The notes under the pieces were generated by a model. The model saw only the letters and a list, made by a program, of their open reading frames with translations, was not told where the DNA came from and made no database searches. This document shows, piece after piece, positions 18,219-27,545 of a stretch of DNA of 56,964 nucleotides. The stretch's first letter is position 1. Each line of letters begins with the position of its first letter. Source of the stretch: a virus. The position numbers and the translations under genes were made by a program. Location: positions 1 to 56,964 of IMG/VR virus record IMGVR_UViG_3300024262_000036; one strand, given 5' to 3'.

Positions 18219-21200
18219 TGGCTAATATAATAATATACCCTACTGGGAGTACTTTAAATACTAATCCACATATAATTTTTAGTGGTACAGGTGTGGACTA
18301 TACTATTGAGATAGACACTACGGGAGATTTAATATTTAAATCTTCGACAGATATCTTTAAAATAGTTGATAGTACAAGTCCTCTATTATTGCCGGGTGAG
18401 GTTAATGTGGTTAATAGTGAATTATATGTTGGGACAACTATGGTTGTTAATTCTAGTGGTGAGTGGGTTGGTGATACACATAACCTAAAAGGGTATAAGG
18501 GATTAAAAGGTGGACAAGGACCAACAGGTACAAAAGGTAATACTGGGATTAAGGGACAGAGCGGAGCCAAAGGATTAGAAGGTCGAAAAGGTGAAAAAGG
18601 TGTTGATGGACCACAAGGACCAACAGGTGGACAAGGTCCAACAGGTAATGATTCTGAAAAAGGTCAAAAAGGTCTTTTAGGTCGTGAAGGGACTAAAGGG
18701 TCTGTAGGACCAAAAGGTTTAAAAGGTGATAAACCATCAAATAGAAGTCAAGGTATAAAGGGACCTACAGGTCCAAAAGGTCCGACATCTACGGATACAG
18801 GTAACAAAGGACCAATAGGTTTAAAAGGTATTAAAGGTTTAAAAGGTTTAAAACCATCTCAAGGACCACAAGGCGAAATTGGAGGGGACTCACCCCAAGG
18901 ACCTACAGGACCAAAAGGACCAACATCACCTGATAAGGGAGAGAAAGGGATTAAAGGAGTTAAGGGATTAAAAGGTGTTAGAGGTGTACTTGGTACTCAA
19001 GGACCACAAGGAGGAAAAGGTGTTAGAGCTACGCAGGGTCAGGAAAATCACAAAGGACCTACCGGACCAAACGCAGATACCGGACCAATAGGTTCAAAAG
19101 GGGTAAAAGGTTTAACTGGTCCACAAGGAGAAATAGGACCTGATGGGGTTATAGGTATTCAAGGACCACAAGGACCGACAGGACCAAGAGGTACTCAATC
19201 TACAGATAAAGGAGATAAAGGTTTAAAAGGATTAAAGGGTGTTACAGGTATTAAAGGACCTAAAAATACACAAGGTAATATAGGTATACAGGGCGAAAAA
19301 GGTTTAATCGCGTCTCAAGGAGATATTGGACCTGATGGTCCCGTATCAGTAAAAGGACCAACCGGGCCAAAAGGACCAGTAGGACCAAAAGGATTAAAAG
19401 GTTTAAAAGGGGTTATAGGTGATTCACCTAAAGGTAGTTTAGGTTCAGGAGGAGACCAAGGACTACAAGGACCTACAAGTACGGATAAAGGAACTAAAGG
19501 ATTAAAAGGTTTAATTGGTATAAAGGGGATTAAAGGGTTAATAGGTTCACAATCTACCGTTAGTCAAGGTGGACAAGGAGAGCAAGGACCTGTAGGGTTA
19601 CGAGGTAATACCTCAACTGATAAAGGACTAAAAGGTCCACAAGGTTCTATAGGTAACACAGGTGAAAAAGGACTTAAAGGTTTAATCGGTGTTAATGAAA
19701 AAGGTTTCATTGGTGACACCGCAGATAAAGGACCACAAGGACCTACAAGTACGGATAAGGGACAACAAGGAGATACAGGAATTGGTGGACCAAAAGGATT
19801 AAAAGGTATAACTGGTGAACAAGGCATATCTCCAAAAGGGGCAGTAGGTACAATAGGTCCTGAAGGTCCGGTTGCATTACAAGGCCCAACTTCAACAGAT
19901 AAGGGACCAATAGGTATTAAAGGACCTGTAGGACCAAAGGGGTTGAGAGGTACCTTAGGGCCACAAGGACTATCAATAAAAGGACCAACAGGTCCACAAG
20001 GACCGGTAGGGTCAACAACAACAGATAAAGGGTTTAAGGGACCACAAGGACCAAATGGTCCAACAAATACAGATAAGGGTGAACAAGGACCTAAGGGGCC
20101 AAGAGGAATACAAGGAACCCAAGGAGGTGTAGGCGATGGAGGACCGAAAGGATTGACTGGGTCGGGAGGACCAACAGGTCCAACTTCAATAGACAAAGGA
20201 CAAAAAGGTCCACAAGGACCTAACATAGGACCAAAAGGACCAACTGGACCAACTGGACCAAAAGGTCCAAAAGGGATTACAAACACGACATCGGGAGACC
20301 AAGGACCGACAAGTACTGACCAAGGACCAAAAGGTCCAAAAGGTATTAAAGGTATTCAAATTGGTAGAGGACCTCAAGGGGCTGAGGGACCAACAGCAAC
20401 CCAAGGACCAAAAGGACCAACTGGACCACAAGGTAATAATAGTACAGATAAAGGACCACAAGGTGAAAAAGGACCACGAGGTATTCAAGGACCACAAGGG
20501 GTGGTTGGACCTAAAGCTAGTACCGGAGCAGTAGGACCAACAGGTCCAAAAGGTAATACTAGTACTGAAAGAGGTCCACAAGGTATTAAAGGTATTCAAA
20601 TTGGTCTAGGACCACAAGGAGTGGTTGGACCTAAAGCCAGTACAGGCGCAGTAGGACCAACAGGACCAACTGGACCAACTAGTAGTGATAGAGGACCTAC
20701 AGGTATTAAAGGTGTTCAAATTGGTAGAGGACCACAAGGGGTAGTTGGGGCTAAAGCCAGTACAGGTGCAGAGGGAGATAAAGGACCGCAAGGACCGGTG
20801 GGTAATGTTAAAGGACTAAAAGGTGTAAAAGGACCAAAAGGACCACAAGGACCTATAGGTCCAAAAGGTTCTATCTTATCTCAAGGTGCACCAGGACCAA
20901 CAGGACCAACAGGACCAACTAGTTTGGACCCAGGACCTACAGGTATTAAAGGTGTTCAAATTGGTAGGGGCCCTCAAGGAGCTGAGGGACTTAAAGCAAC
21001 TAATGGGGCGGCAGGACCAACAGGACCAGCGGGTAATACTAGTACCGACAAAGGAAATAAAGGATTAATTGGTACTCAAGCACCATCAGGACCTACAGGT
21101 ATTAAAGGACAAATTGGTCCACAAGGACCCACTGGTCCCACAGCATTTAAAGGGGATAAAGGTCGTAAAGGTCAAAAAGGTTATGTTGGCTCGAGAGGTA

Positions 21201-21958
21201 ATCAAGGAGGGATAGGAATTCAAGGACCACAAGGACCTATAGCGGATAAAGGTTTAAAAGGTTATAAAGGTATTACTTCAACAGTAAGAGGACCACAAGG
21301 ACCTACAGGTGTAAGAGGAACACAAGGAACACAAGGAACAAAAGGTAAAAAAGGAATACGAGGACCACAAGGACCAGTAGGTATAACTGGACCACAGGGG
21401 GTTAGTGGTGGTGGAGGACCTGATGGGGATAAAGGTTTAAAAGGTCGTAAAGGTCCACAAGGACCATCAGGTACAAAAGGAATAAAAGGTATAGATGGAC
21501 CACAAGGACCTATAGGTCCTAAAGGTCCAACAGGTGCACAAGGAATAAAGGGTAAAAAAGGTAACACAGGTGTGAGTGGAGGTATTGGACCAACCGGAGC
21601 TCAAGGACCAATAGGTAGTTCTTCAGATAGAAGATTAAAGATTAACATTAAAAAGATTGATACCCCATTAGATAAAGCTCTAAATTTAAGAGGTGTAGAA
21701 TTTATATGGAGAAAAGAAGGTATAAATGGTGAAATATTACAAGAAGGTGGTAGAAAAGATATTGGTGTTATTGCTCAAGAAATAAAAGAAGTTTTACCTG
21801 AGCTAGTACATGGTGATGAGGAACATGGTTATAGAGTTAGATATGATGAAATGATATCAATTTTATTTGAAGCTATAAAAGAACAAGAATCAATTTTGGA
21901 GACTCAAGAGGTTAGTTTAACTGAATTAGAGAATACGTTTAAACGTAATCAGCAATAA
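18218..21958 (+). CDS. Collagen-like virion fibre 3 with S74 chaperone domain
   Basis: 1246 residues; its ATG shares one base with the preceding stop (TAATG). The N-terminal region (MANIIIYPTGSTLN) is related to those of the other fibres. Residues ~95-1130 are Gly-X-Y repeats, here richer in GPT and in TSTDKG interruptions; a block containing KGIQIGRGPQG recurs several times between 20.3 and 21.0 kb. The end is an S74 domain: SSDRRLKINI with Ser1136 and Lys1141, then IGVIAQEIKEVLPELV and a helical tail. Self-trimerising, self-cleaving fibre expected. It converges with a minus-strand gene, overlapping by 20 bases. Confidence 0.92.
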   Translation: MANIIIYPTGSTLNTNPHIIFSGTGVDYTIEIDTTGDLIFKSSTDIFKIVDSTSPLLLPGEVNVVNSELYVGTTMVVNSSGEWVGDTHNLKGYKGLKGGQGPTGTKGNTGIKGQSGAKGLEGRKGEKGVDGPQGPTGGQGPTGNDSEKGQKGLLGREGTKGSVGPKGLKGDKPSNRSQGIKGPTGPKGPTSTDTGNKGPIGLKGIKGLKGLKPSQGPQGEIGGDSPQGPTGPKGPTSPDKGEKGIKGVKGLKGVRGVLGTQGPQGGKGVRATQGQENHKGPTGPNADTGPIGSKGVKGLTGPQGEIGPDGVIGIQGPQGPTGPRGTQSTDKGDKGLKGLKGVTGIKGPKNTQGNIGIQGEKGLIASQGDIGPDGPVSVKGPTGPKGPVGPKGLKGLKGVIGDSPKGSLGSGGDQGLQGPTSTDKGTKGLKGLIGIKGIKGLIGSQSTVSQGGQGEQGPVGLRGNTSTDKGLKGPQGSIGNTGEKGLKGLIGVNEKGFIGDTADKGPQGPTSTDKGQQGDTGIGGPKGLKGITGEQGISPKGAVGTIGPEGPVALQGPTSTDKGPIGIKGPVGPKGLRGTLGPQGLSIKGPTGPQGPVGSTTTDKGFKGPQGPNGPTNTDKGEQGPKGPRGIQGTQGGVGDGGPKGLTGSGGPTGPTSIDKGQKGPQGPNIGPKGPTGPTGPKGPKGITNTTSGDQGPTSTDQGPKGPKGIKGIQIGRGPQGAEGPTATQGPKGPTGPQGNNSTDKGPQGEKGPRGIQGPQGVVGPKASTGAVGPTGPKGNTSTERGPQGIKGIQIGLGPQGVVGPKASTGAVGPTGPTGPTSSDRGPTGIKGVQIGRGPQGVVGAKASTGAEGDKGPQGPVGNVKGLKGVKGPKGPQGPIGPKGSILSQGAPGPTGPTGPTSLDPGPTGIKGVQIGRGPQGAEGLKATNGAAGPTGPAGNTSTDKGNKGLIGTQAPSGPTGIKGQIGPQGPTGPTAFKGDKGRKGQKGYVGSRGNQGGIGIQGPQGPIADKGLKGYKGITSTVRGPQGPTGVRGTQGTQGTKGKKGIRGPQGPVGITGPQGVSGGGGPDGDKGLKGRKGPQGPSGTKGIKGIDGPQGPIGPKGPTGAQGIKGKKGNTGVSGGIGPTGAQGPIGSSSDRRLKINIKKIDTPLDKALNLRGVEFIWRKEGINGEILQEGGRKDIGVIAQEIKEVLPELVHGDEEHGYRVRYDEMISILFEAIKEQESILETQEVSLTELENTFKRNQQ

Positions 21959-22985
21959 AATCATTAAGATTTTTTCTCACCATATCGGAATCGGCATAAT
22001 CATGATACCTATTATCCAAAGATGACCCTTCAATAACATCCTCATTAATCATTTCTTTAGTAAGGTCTTCAAAGTCACCCCAGTGTTCAAATACATTACG
22101 ATAATCATCGTCTTGGTACTCATCGTTAAAAATTGAACTAAATAGGTAAGGTATAAACTTAGTTACGTCTATAGTGTAATCATATATAACTTTAACTCCT
22201 TCGCTGTTTTTAATTTCCTTACTCACCCAATCACCTGAATTATCTATTTCTAATAAATGTTTAATTTCAGACATAACTTCATTATATCTTTCATCAACAT
22301 AAGCGGTATTATAGGAGTTATGGTGTAAATTGTATAGGTTACTTGCGACTTCGGATGATTCATCTAATAAAACTTTAGATGATAACTCATCTTCTTCTAA
22401 GATATCCATAACTAAAAGAGGGTCTTTTACATCGACATAGTCAGGATGACCTTGGTCCTTGGCAATATTCTCTAATAACTCAGTTTCGGGTGAAATTAAT
22501 TCACCAGATAAATCAGTAGATAATGATTTAGCGACTAAGAATTTATTTTTTTCAGTTAACTCTTCAATAACATCTGTATATAGATTTGAAGTAACATCGT
22601 TAAATGGTTCAAACCAATCTTCCCCTAAAATATTTTTAACCATTTCAGATGAACTCATATCTCGACCATTATCATCATCTTTAAAAAAGATACTAAGGTC
22701 AGACCTAGTATTGAGAATTAAAATATATTTATCACCTACTTTTTTAATGTCACTATATTGACCAACTATTTCATCTATGGTCTTAAGTTTGTTATTACGA
22801 TACTTGTATTTTAAGTATGACATTGGAAATAACTCTAAAAGAGTTTCGTTACTTCCTTCATCTAATAGACCAAGTTTAGATAATACTTCTAAAAAATTAT
22901 ACTTATCATCATTAAAATAACGAGTAATAAATGATTCGAGTTCTGATTGACCACCATTAAGTAATTCAATAATTTTTTCTTTCAT
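21939..22985 (-). CDS. Acidic hypothetical protein with late-type promoter
   Basis: 348 residues, strongly acidic and mainly helical, starting MKEKIIELLNGGQSELESF. No recognised domain, signal peptide or membrane segment. A TATATTTAT box on the minus strand lies 16 bases before its ATG, so late expression is likely. It lies between the fibre genes and the WCT genes; a structural or assembly role is only a guess. Confidence 0.75.
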   Translation of the reverse strand: MKEKIIELLNGGQSELESFITRYFNDDKYNFLEVLSKLGLLDEGSNETLLELFPMSYLKYKYRNNKLKTIDEIVGQYSDIKKVGDKYILILNTRSDLSIFFKDDDNGRDMSSSEMVKNILGEDWFEPFNDVTSNLYTDVIEELTEKNKFLVAKSLSTDLSGELISPETELLENIAKDQGHPDYVDVKDPLLVMDILEEDELSSKVLLDESSEVASNLYNLHHNSYNTAYVDERYNEVMSEIKHLLEIDNSGDWVSKEIKNSEGVKVIYDYTIDVTKFIPYLFSSIFNDEYQDDDYRNVFEHWGDFEDLTKEMINEDVIEGSSLDNRYHDYADSDMVRKNLNDFIADYV

Positions 22986-23001
22986 CGCAGGTTGTTTACA
23001 T

Positions 23002-23010
23002 ATAAATATA
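23002..23010 (-). promoter_or_regulatory. Putative late promoter box (TATATTTAT, minus strand)
   Basis: Reads TATATTTATATG on the minus strand, very close to the TATATTTATATG before 1289. It lies 16 bases before the ATG at 22985 and directly after the terminator of the upstream small gene. Confidence 0.6.
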
Positions 23011-23036
23011 AAAAAAGGTGAGTTTTACCTCACCTT
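23010..23036 (-). terminator. Intrinsic terminator of the MGCGC small gene
   Basis: On the minus strand AAGGTGAG pairs with CTCACCTT around a GTAAAA loop and is followed by a T tract. Confidence 0.85.
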
Positions 23037-23061
23037 ATAATTATATCTAATAATTATGTGA

Positions 23062-23196
23062 TTATTTTTTAGTGTAATATTTCTCAACCGTTTTATTGAT
23101 TGCCTCCTTAACCGTTTGTGTGTTAGTACTTTTAACCGTATTAGTGTTTTGTTTTTGTGTATCTGTATTTTTGTTTTTTTTACATCCGCATCCCAT
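23062..23196 (-). CDS. Small cysteine-rich protein, MGCGCKK type
   Basis: 44 residues, beginning MGCGCKKNKNTDTQ and then rich in Asn, Thr, Lys and Gln, ending KYYTKK. It has its own upstream TATATTTAT box (23229-23237, minus) and a terminator 25 bases after its stop, so it is a complete monocistronic unit. Short MGCGCKK-headed proteins are known to me from other large phages, without an assigned function. The paired cysteines could bind metal. In an otherwise gene-free 313-base gap. Confidence 0.65.
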   Translation of the reverse strand: MGCGCKKNKNTDTQKQNTNTVKSTNTQTVKEAINKTVEKYYTKK

Positions 23197-23228
23197 AGTT
23201 GATAATTTTTTTGAAAAAGTTTATATTA

Positions 23229-23237
23229 ATAAATATA
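23229..23237 (-). promoter_or_regulatory. Putative late promoter box (TATATTTAT, minus strand)
   Basis: TATATTTAT on the minus strand, 32 bases before the MGCGC gene's ATG. It faces away from the plus-strand box at 23273, making a divergent promoter region. Confidence 0.5.
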
Positions 23238-23272
23238 AGTAACAGTTAATTGTGTAATAATCTATTTTTATT

Positions 23273-23281
23273 TATATTTAT
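23273..23281 (+). promoter_or_regulatory. Putative late promoter box (TATATTTAT)
   Basis: Exact TATATTTAT followed by CTTAAAAG, 17 bases before the ATG at 23299. The trailing TAAAAG recurs after the boxes at 30194 and 37269. Confidence 0.6.
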
Positions 23282-23298
23282 CTTAAAAGTACAATATT

Positions 23299-24918
23299 AT
23301 GAATCTTAGTCAAGTTTTATCCGAAAGTAGAAAAGATGATTTTTTAAATATGTTCAGAGATAAGTTTTCTGATGAGCAGATTAAGAAAGTTTTTAGTCTT
23401 TCTAGACAATTAGCACCTAACCAAAAGTTCCTATCATTTTTAGGTAACGTAATACCTAATGAGAACTTTGAATATAGTTTGAGTAAAGCCGAAAAAGTGG
23501 TTGAGAAATTTATTAAGTACCAACAAGCTTTAGGGACGAGAGACATTAACCAATTTAAAAGTTTAGATGATATTATATCCGCAATTAATAATCATGAAAA
23601 TAAAGTTAGACGTACTGTTAAATCTGTAGACGGAGCAGATGTTGTATATGAAGATGACCGTTTTACTGTTGTTACCCCTCAAACACATAAGGCAAGTTGT
23701 TACTATGGTGCAGGAACTAAGTGGTGTACCGCGTCTATGAATGGTTCATCACATTTCGATAATTACAATATTGACGGTAAACTATTTTATATCTTAGATA
23801 AAAAGGCAAAAAGTAATGATAAGTTTTATAAAGTGGCGTTACTACAGAAGTATGACGGAGATAAAACATTTTATGATGCTCCTGATAAATCTTTTAATGG
23901 GGGTTGGATATTAGGTACGCCAGAATATGACGAAATTCAAAGTGCCATTGATAAATACATTAATACTAACTATCAAAGAGAGATTAATATCTTTAAAGAT
24001 AAAGAAGCCGCGAAATTAGAAAGAGAAAGGTTAAGAAAACAGGCGGAACGAATGAGAATCGCACGATTAAAGATTGATGCCGAAACAAGAAAAGAAAATG
24101 ATTTGTGGAACTTAGAAAACGAACCTGATGAAGAAGGACTTAAAGCTAATGCGGTTTTTGATGTAATAAAAGATGAATATGGTGTTGAGGTTGATGAGGA
24201 AGAAGATGAGTCGATTTACGATTTAATACCGGCATCGTATTCACATTACGACTTAGCCACTTTTGAATGGTACGGCTCTGAAGAGGAAGGTACCGTATGG
24301 GCGGTTGGAAATTGGGACGAAGTTTATGAGGCGGCTAAAGTGTATCAACAACAATTATGGGACGATACTGGTGCTGATGGTTGGAGTCGAGGGTTTATTG
24401 AAAGTCATATTAATGAACAGGAAGTTAGAGAATGGTTTTATGATATGTTTGATGACGATGTTAGTACTAATTATGAGTCATATTTTGACCAAGAGGACTT
24501 ACCACTTTCAGACGAACAAACATCTTTAATCGCAAAATTAAAAGAAGAGGCCGAGGAATTAGATGAGATAACTAGAAATGTAGATGATATATATAATGAA
24601 GATGAGGTAGAGTTAGCTGGAGATAGATGGAATGAAATTGATGAGGAAATAAATGATATTGAAGGTGACCCTGAAGGTGAACCAACAGTAGAACAAATAG
24701 AGGATATAGTTAATAGTAGAGTTGATGATGCTATGTCTGATATGGTTCAATCTATGGAAGAACATGGTTTAAGTATAGATGACTATATCGATACGGATTC
24801 GTTATTTGAATCGGCAATTGATAGTGATGGTGTGGGTAATTCTCTTAGTAGTTATGATGGTAATGATAACGAAGTAGATATAAATGGTGAATGGTATCAC
24901 GTATTTAGAGTAGAATAA
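23299..24918 (+). CDS. WCT-motif phage protein, acidic; candidate internal virion protein
   Basis: 539 residues. Begins MNLSQVLSE, a short peptide ending in L-S-E like a T4-type capsid-targeting peptide. Residues ~70-105 hold RDINQFKSLDDII, matching KDINQYKNIQDLI in the next gene. The hallmark SCYYGAGTKWCTAS is near residues 132-146, followed by FDNYNIDGKLFYILDKK and a beta-rich stretch. The C-terminal half is very acidic and helical (many EDE, DEEED runs). Function unknown; its position next to a paralogue with a 1-base overlap, and the late-type promoter, suggest a virion role. Confidence 0.7.
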   Translation: MNLSQVLSESRKDDFLNMFRDKFSDEQIKKVFSLSRQLAPNQKFLSFLGNVIPNENFEYSLSKAEKVVEKFIKYQQALGTRDINQFKSLDDIISAINNHENKVRRTVKSVDGADVVYEDDRFTVVTPQTHKASCYYGAGTKWCTASMNGSSHFDNYNIDGKLFYILDKKAKSNDKFYKVALLQKYDGDKTFYDAPDKSFNGGWILGTPEYDEIQSAIDKYINTNYQREINIFKDKEAAKLERERLRKQAERMRIARLKIDAETRKENDLWNLENEPDEEGLKANAVFDVIKDEYGVEVDEEEDESIYDLIPASYSHYDLATFEWYGSEEEGTVWAVGNWDEVYEAAKVYQQQLWDDTGADGWSRGFIESHINEQEVREWFYDMFDDDVSTNYESYFDQEDLPLSDEQTSLIAKLKEEAEELDEITRNVDDIYNEDEVELAGDRWNEIDEEINDIEGDPEGEPTVEQIEDIVNSRVDDAMSDMVQSMEEHGLSIDDYIDTDSLFESAIDSDGVGNSLSSYDGNDNEVDINGEWYHVFRVE

Positions 24919-26336
24919 TGAAATCACTACAATTAATAGAAGGTAGAAGGGAAATTATACTTAGTCGTTTTGACGAGAACCCAGACTTACGCAAAAAAGT
25001 TGAGGAATTCATAGACCATGAATTTAATAAGAGAACTAATTACAAATATGTTGATTGGGCACTTAAAAGAAATTTCGATGATTTTGGTAACACTTATATA
25101 CCATTACAACAAGCGGTAGATAATCTTGAAAGGTTCGATAAAATACGACAGAATCTAAAGTATAAAGATATCAACCAATATAAAAACATTCAAGACTTAA
25201 TTGATACCATTGAAGTTTATGGTGACACGAAAAGTGAAGAAAAAACTAAGGTGGAGTCAGACACCTTAAAGGTCTATGAAGACTCTGAAGTTTTAATAGT
25301 TAAACCACTTAGTCAAAAATCTTCATGTTATTATGGTCAGGGAACTAAATGGTGTACATCTGCCAAGACAGGTAACGCATTTGACCATTATAATGGTAAA
25401 GGTCCTTTGTATTATTTTATATATAAAAATCTAAATAAAGATAATGATTATTATAAAATTGCTATTCATTATAATGTAGAGGAGGATAAATATGCTCTTT
25501 TTGACGCTAAAGATAATTTTAATAATAATCTTTTAGGGTTTTTAAAAACGAACTCAGCATTTGATGCCATTGAAAAAGATATTCAAGAAAATCATAAGAT
25601 TGATAAAAGTAAAAATCAAGCAATTATGTTAGTCAATCTTTTAAGGAGTAATAATTTTAAGTTTAATAAAATAAGAAGATACGTACTTTACGATAAACCA
25701 GTTCAGATAATTGGAAATCGTAATAATGATACTCCAGGTACTATAGTAGGTAAATATGGTGTGGATGAGATTACAATTAGGCCAAGTGATAACGGTGATG
25801 AAATAATGTTTTACTCCCGAAAGCATAATATTATTGATAGAAGACCTACGTATGAGATGGTAGAATATCTTGACTCAAATTCAGACCCATATAGTATAGG
25901 ACATTTATTAAGTAAAAATACTATACATACCAACTATAAAATTATTAGGGATTTATTTGATTTCTTTATTACTGAATTACATGAAGAGTTAAGTGTCGGA
26001 AATAAAGAGGGTTTTAAATTTTGGAGCCCTGTAAATTCTCACTCCAATTATAGGTTTGAAAGTAATAACCCTGACAATGCTTATATTAAATTTTTAGAAT
26101 ATATTATTGGACAAATGAATGAAGGCGAACCAGCCAGTAAGAGAGACTTTTTACTTAATGTTTTAGAAAAAGACCCTGAACAAGTAGTATTTTCAGGATA
26201 TCTCTCAACAATGTTCAGTTCAATGAAAGATGCTGGACTCGTTAGTCTTTACAGAGCCGATACTTCGCCTTATTTTAGGTACAAGATTGGACCCAACTAC
26301 AATGTTTGGGAAAAAGGAAGACTAAAGAGAATATGA
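24918..26336 (+). CDS. WCT-motif phage protein; candidate internal virion protein
   Basis: 472 residues, paralogue of its upstream neighbour and of the protein at 1289. Starts MKSLQLIEGRRE, again with an (I/L)-x-E site. Shared blocks: KDINQYKNIQDLIDTIE near residues 80-100, then SSCYYGQGTKWCTSAKTG near 135-150, then FDHYNGKGPLYYFIYKN. The C-terminal ~250 residues differ from the paralogues. Its start shares one base with the previous stop and its stop overlaps the next ATG (ATGA), so three genes are translationally linked. Confidence 0.7.
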   Translation: MKSLQLIEGRREIILSRFDENPDLRKKVEEFIDHEFNKRTNYKYVDWALKRNFDDFGNTYIPLQQAVDNLERFDKIRQNLKYKDINQYKNIQDLIDTIEVYGDTKSEEKTKVESDTLKVYEDSEVLIVKPLSQKSSCYYGQGTKWCTSAKTGNAFDHYNGKGPLYYFIYKNLNKDNDYYKIAIHYNVEEDKYALFDAKDNFNNNLLGFLKTNSAFDAIEKDIQENHKIDKSKNQAIMLVNLLRSNNFKFNKIRRYVLYDKPVQIIGNRNNDTPGTIVGKYGVDEITIRPSDNGDEIMFYSRKHNIIDRRPTYEMVEYLDSNSDPYSIGHLLSKNTIHTNYKIIRDLFDFFITELHEELSVGNKEGFKFWSPVNSHSNYRFESNNPDNAYIKFLEYIIGQMNEGEPASKRDFLLNVLEKDPEQVVFSGYLSTMFSSMKDAGLVSLYRADTSPYFRYKIGPNYNVWEKGRLKRI

Positions 26337-27118
26337 GATTAGATACAAATTGGATTTTACAGGAACCTATAGATTTAGAACACAAACAATATGTTCTATT
26401 AGACTACATTAATAAAGTTGATAAGGACTTTGATAACTTTAAATTATACCCATCTTTTCAGGAGTTATCGGTACATTTAGCGAATCTTGGGTCAATTAAG
26501 AAACGCTCTAAATATATTACGCTTAATCGACAACCTGAAGATATTGATGATGAAATTTTAATCGATGACTTAAAATACCATGATTTAAATTATGTGGGAG
26601 AAACTAAAGATGAGTTATTAAAGATTATAAAGTATTCTGAAAGTAAATTAACTGACCTATTTTTGATTGGAAAATCTATATGGACATTACTATATGATAA
26701 TATTACTATAAAAATAGTTTTTAATAATCTTAGTAGTAATAAACCTAAACCAGGTATAGGGTTTTTTTATTTGGTTTATGATGAAGAATTACATGTGTAT
26801 CAATATAGAATTAATACGATAACTAAAACAACGAATGAGAATAAATGTGACGTAAAACAAATATACCAAGGAAATGTTATTGACGTAACTGATAAAGATG
26901 AGATGGTTAAATTAATTAGACAACACTATAATAAAATACCTCATTTTAATTCTTCTAAACAAGATAAAATGTTATTAAATATTGAAAGTTCATTCCCAAT
27001 ATTTAGAGTTAGGTATGAGGATAAATTTCCATTAGAAGGTTCATTATTAGCTATCGCTAAGAGAAAAATTATGAATTACATATTCCAAACGATTAAAATT
27101 CAAGAGTTAAAATCATAA
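26333..27118 (+). CDS. Hypothetical protein
   Basis: 261 residues from the ATG at 26333, which overlaps the preceding stop as ATGA; an upstream in-frame start at 26306 would overlap the previous gene by 31 bases and is less likely. Begins MRLDTNWILQEPIDLEHKQY, and LDYINKVDKDFDNFKLYP follows. A late ELK tail. I believe similar proteins occur in other Bacteroidota phages but cannot name a function. Confidence 0.7.
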   Translation: MRLDTNWILQEPIDLEHKQYVLLDYINKVDKDFDNFKLYPSFQELSVHLANLGSIKKRSKYITLNRQPEDIDDEILIDDLKYHDLNYVGETKDELLKIIKYSESKLTDLFLIGKSIWTLLYDNITIKIVFNNLSSNKPKPGIGFFYLVYDEELHVYQYRINTITKTTNENKCDVKQIYQGNVIDVTDKDEMVKLIRQHYNKIPHFNSSKQDKMLLNIESSFPIFRVRYEDKFPLEGSLLAIAKRKIMNYIFQTIKIQELKS

Positions 27119-27122
27119 AGTT

Positions 27123-27539
27123 TTGACGGATATTAAAATTAAGAAACCAGACCATATTGTGTGGGACGAAAATAATCAAAAGTACCACGCAAATATTTTA
27201 CCATACGGTAGTAGTGTTTCGGCACCCGTTATTAAAATTGAAGATATTTCATCATATAAACAAAGTAGCGTAAATAAAATACAAACTAAGTTTAATAAGA
27301 AGTATCAAGAACTGGTGGACGAGTATAATAATTTAGTTGATGAAGTTAAATTAAATCAAATAGTTTATGAATCTAAATTTTCTTTTGAGCCAATAATTGG
27401 TCATATTTATCATCTTTATTATGGAAATGATGGAAAATATTTCTTATCATTAATTGAACCTGAAATGTGGGACCAAGAATTTATATTAAGTGTTGAATTA
27501 GATTCTGGTCACAAATGGGTATTAATAAATAAACCATAG
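27123..27539 (+). CDS. DUF2452 family protein
   Basis: 138 residues with a TTG start; no in-frame ATG lies near the N-terminus. The second half has the DUF2452 pattern: FSFEPIIGHIYHLYY, GKYFLSLIEPEMW and a closing HKWVLINKP. This family is common in Bacteroidota chromosomes and of unknown function. It continues the operon 4 bases after the previous gene. Confidence 0.65.
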   Translation: MTDIKIKKPDHIVWDENNQKYHANILPYGSSVSAPVIKIEDISSYKQSSVNKIQTKFNKKYQELVDEYNNLVDEVKLNQIVYESKFSFEPIIGHIYHLYYGNDGKYFLSLIEPEMWDQEFILSVELDSGHKWVLINKP

Positions 27540-27545
27540 TCACTA

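Noticed and set aside
10564-21567. Long minus-strand ORFs opposite the collagen-like genes, rich in Pro, Gly and Phe
   Set aside because: They are mirror images of the repeated GGT/GGA and CCA/CCT codons of the fibres, with no promoter or leader of their own.
10700-21600. Highly repetitive DNA that might be read as a repeat array or CRISPR
   Set aside because: The repeats are 9-base codon triplets in open frame encoding Gly-X-Y, without spacers of uniform length.
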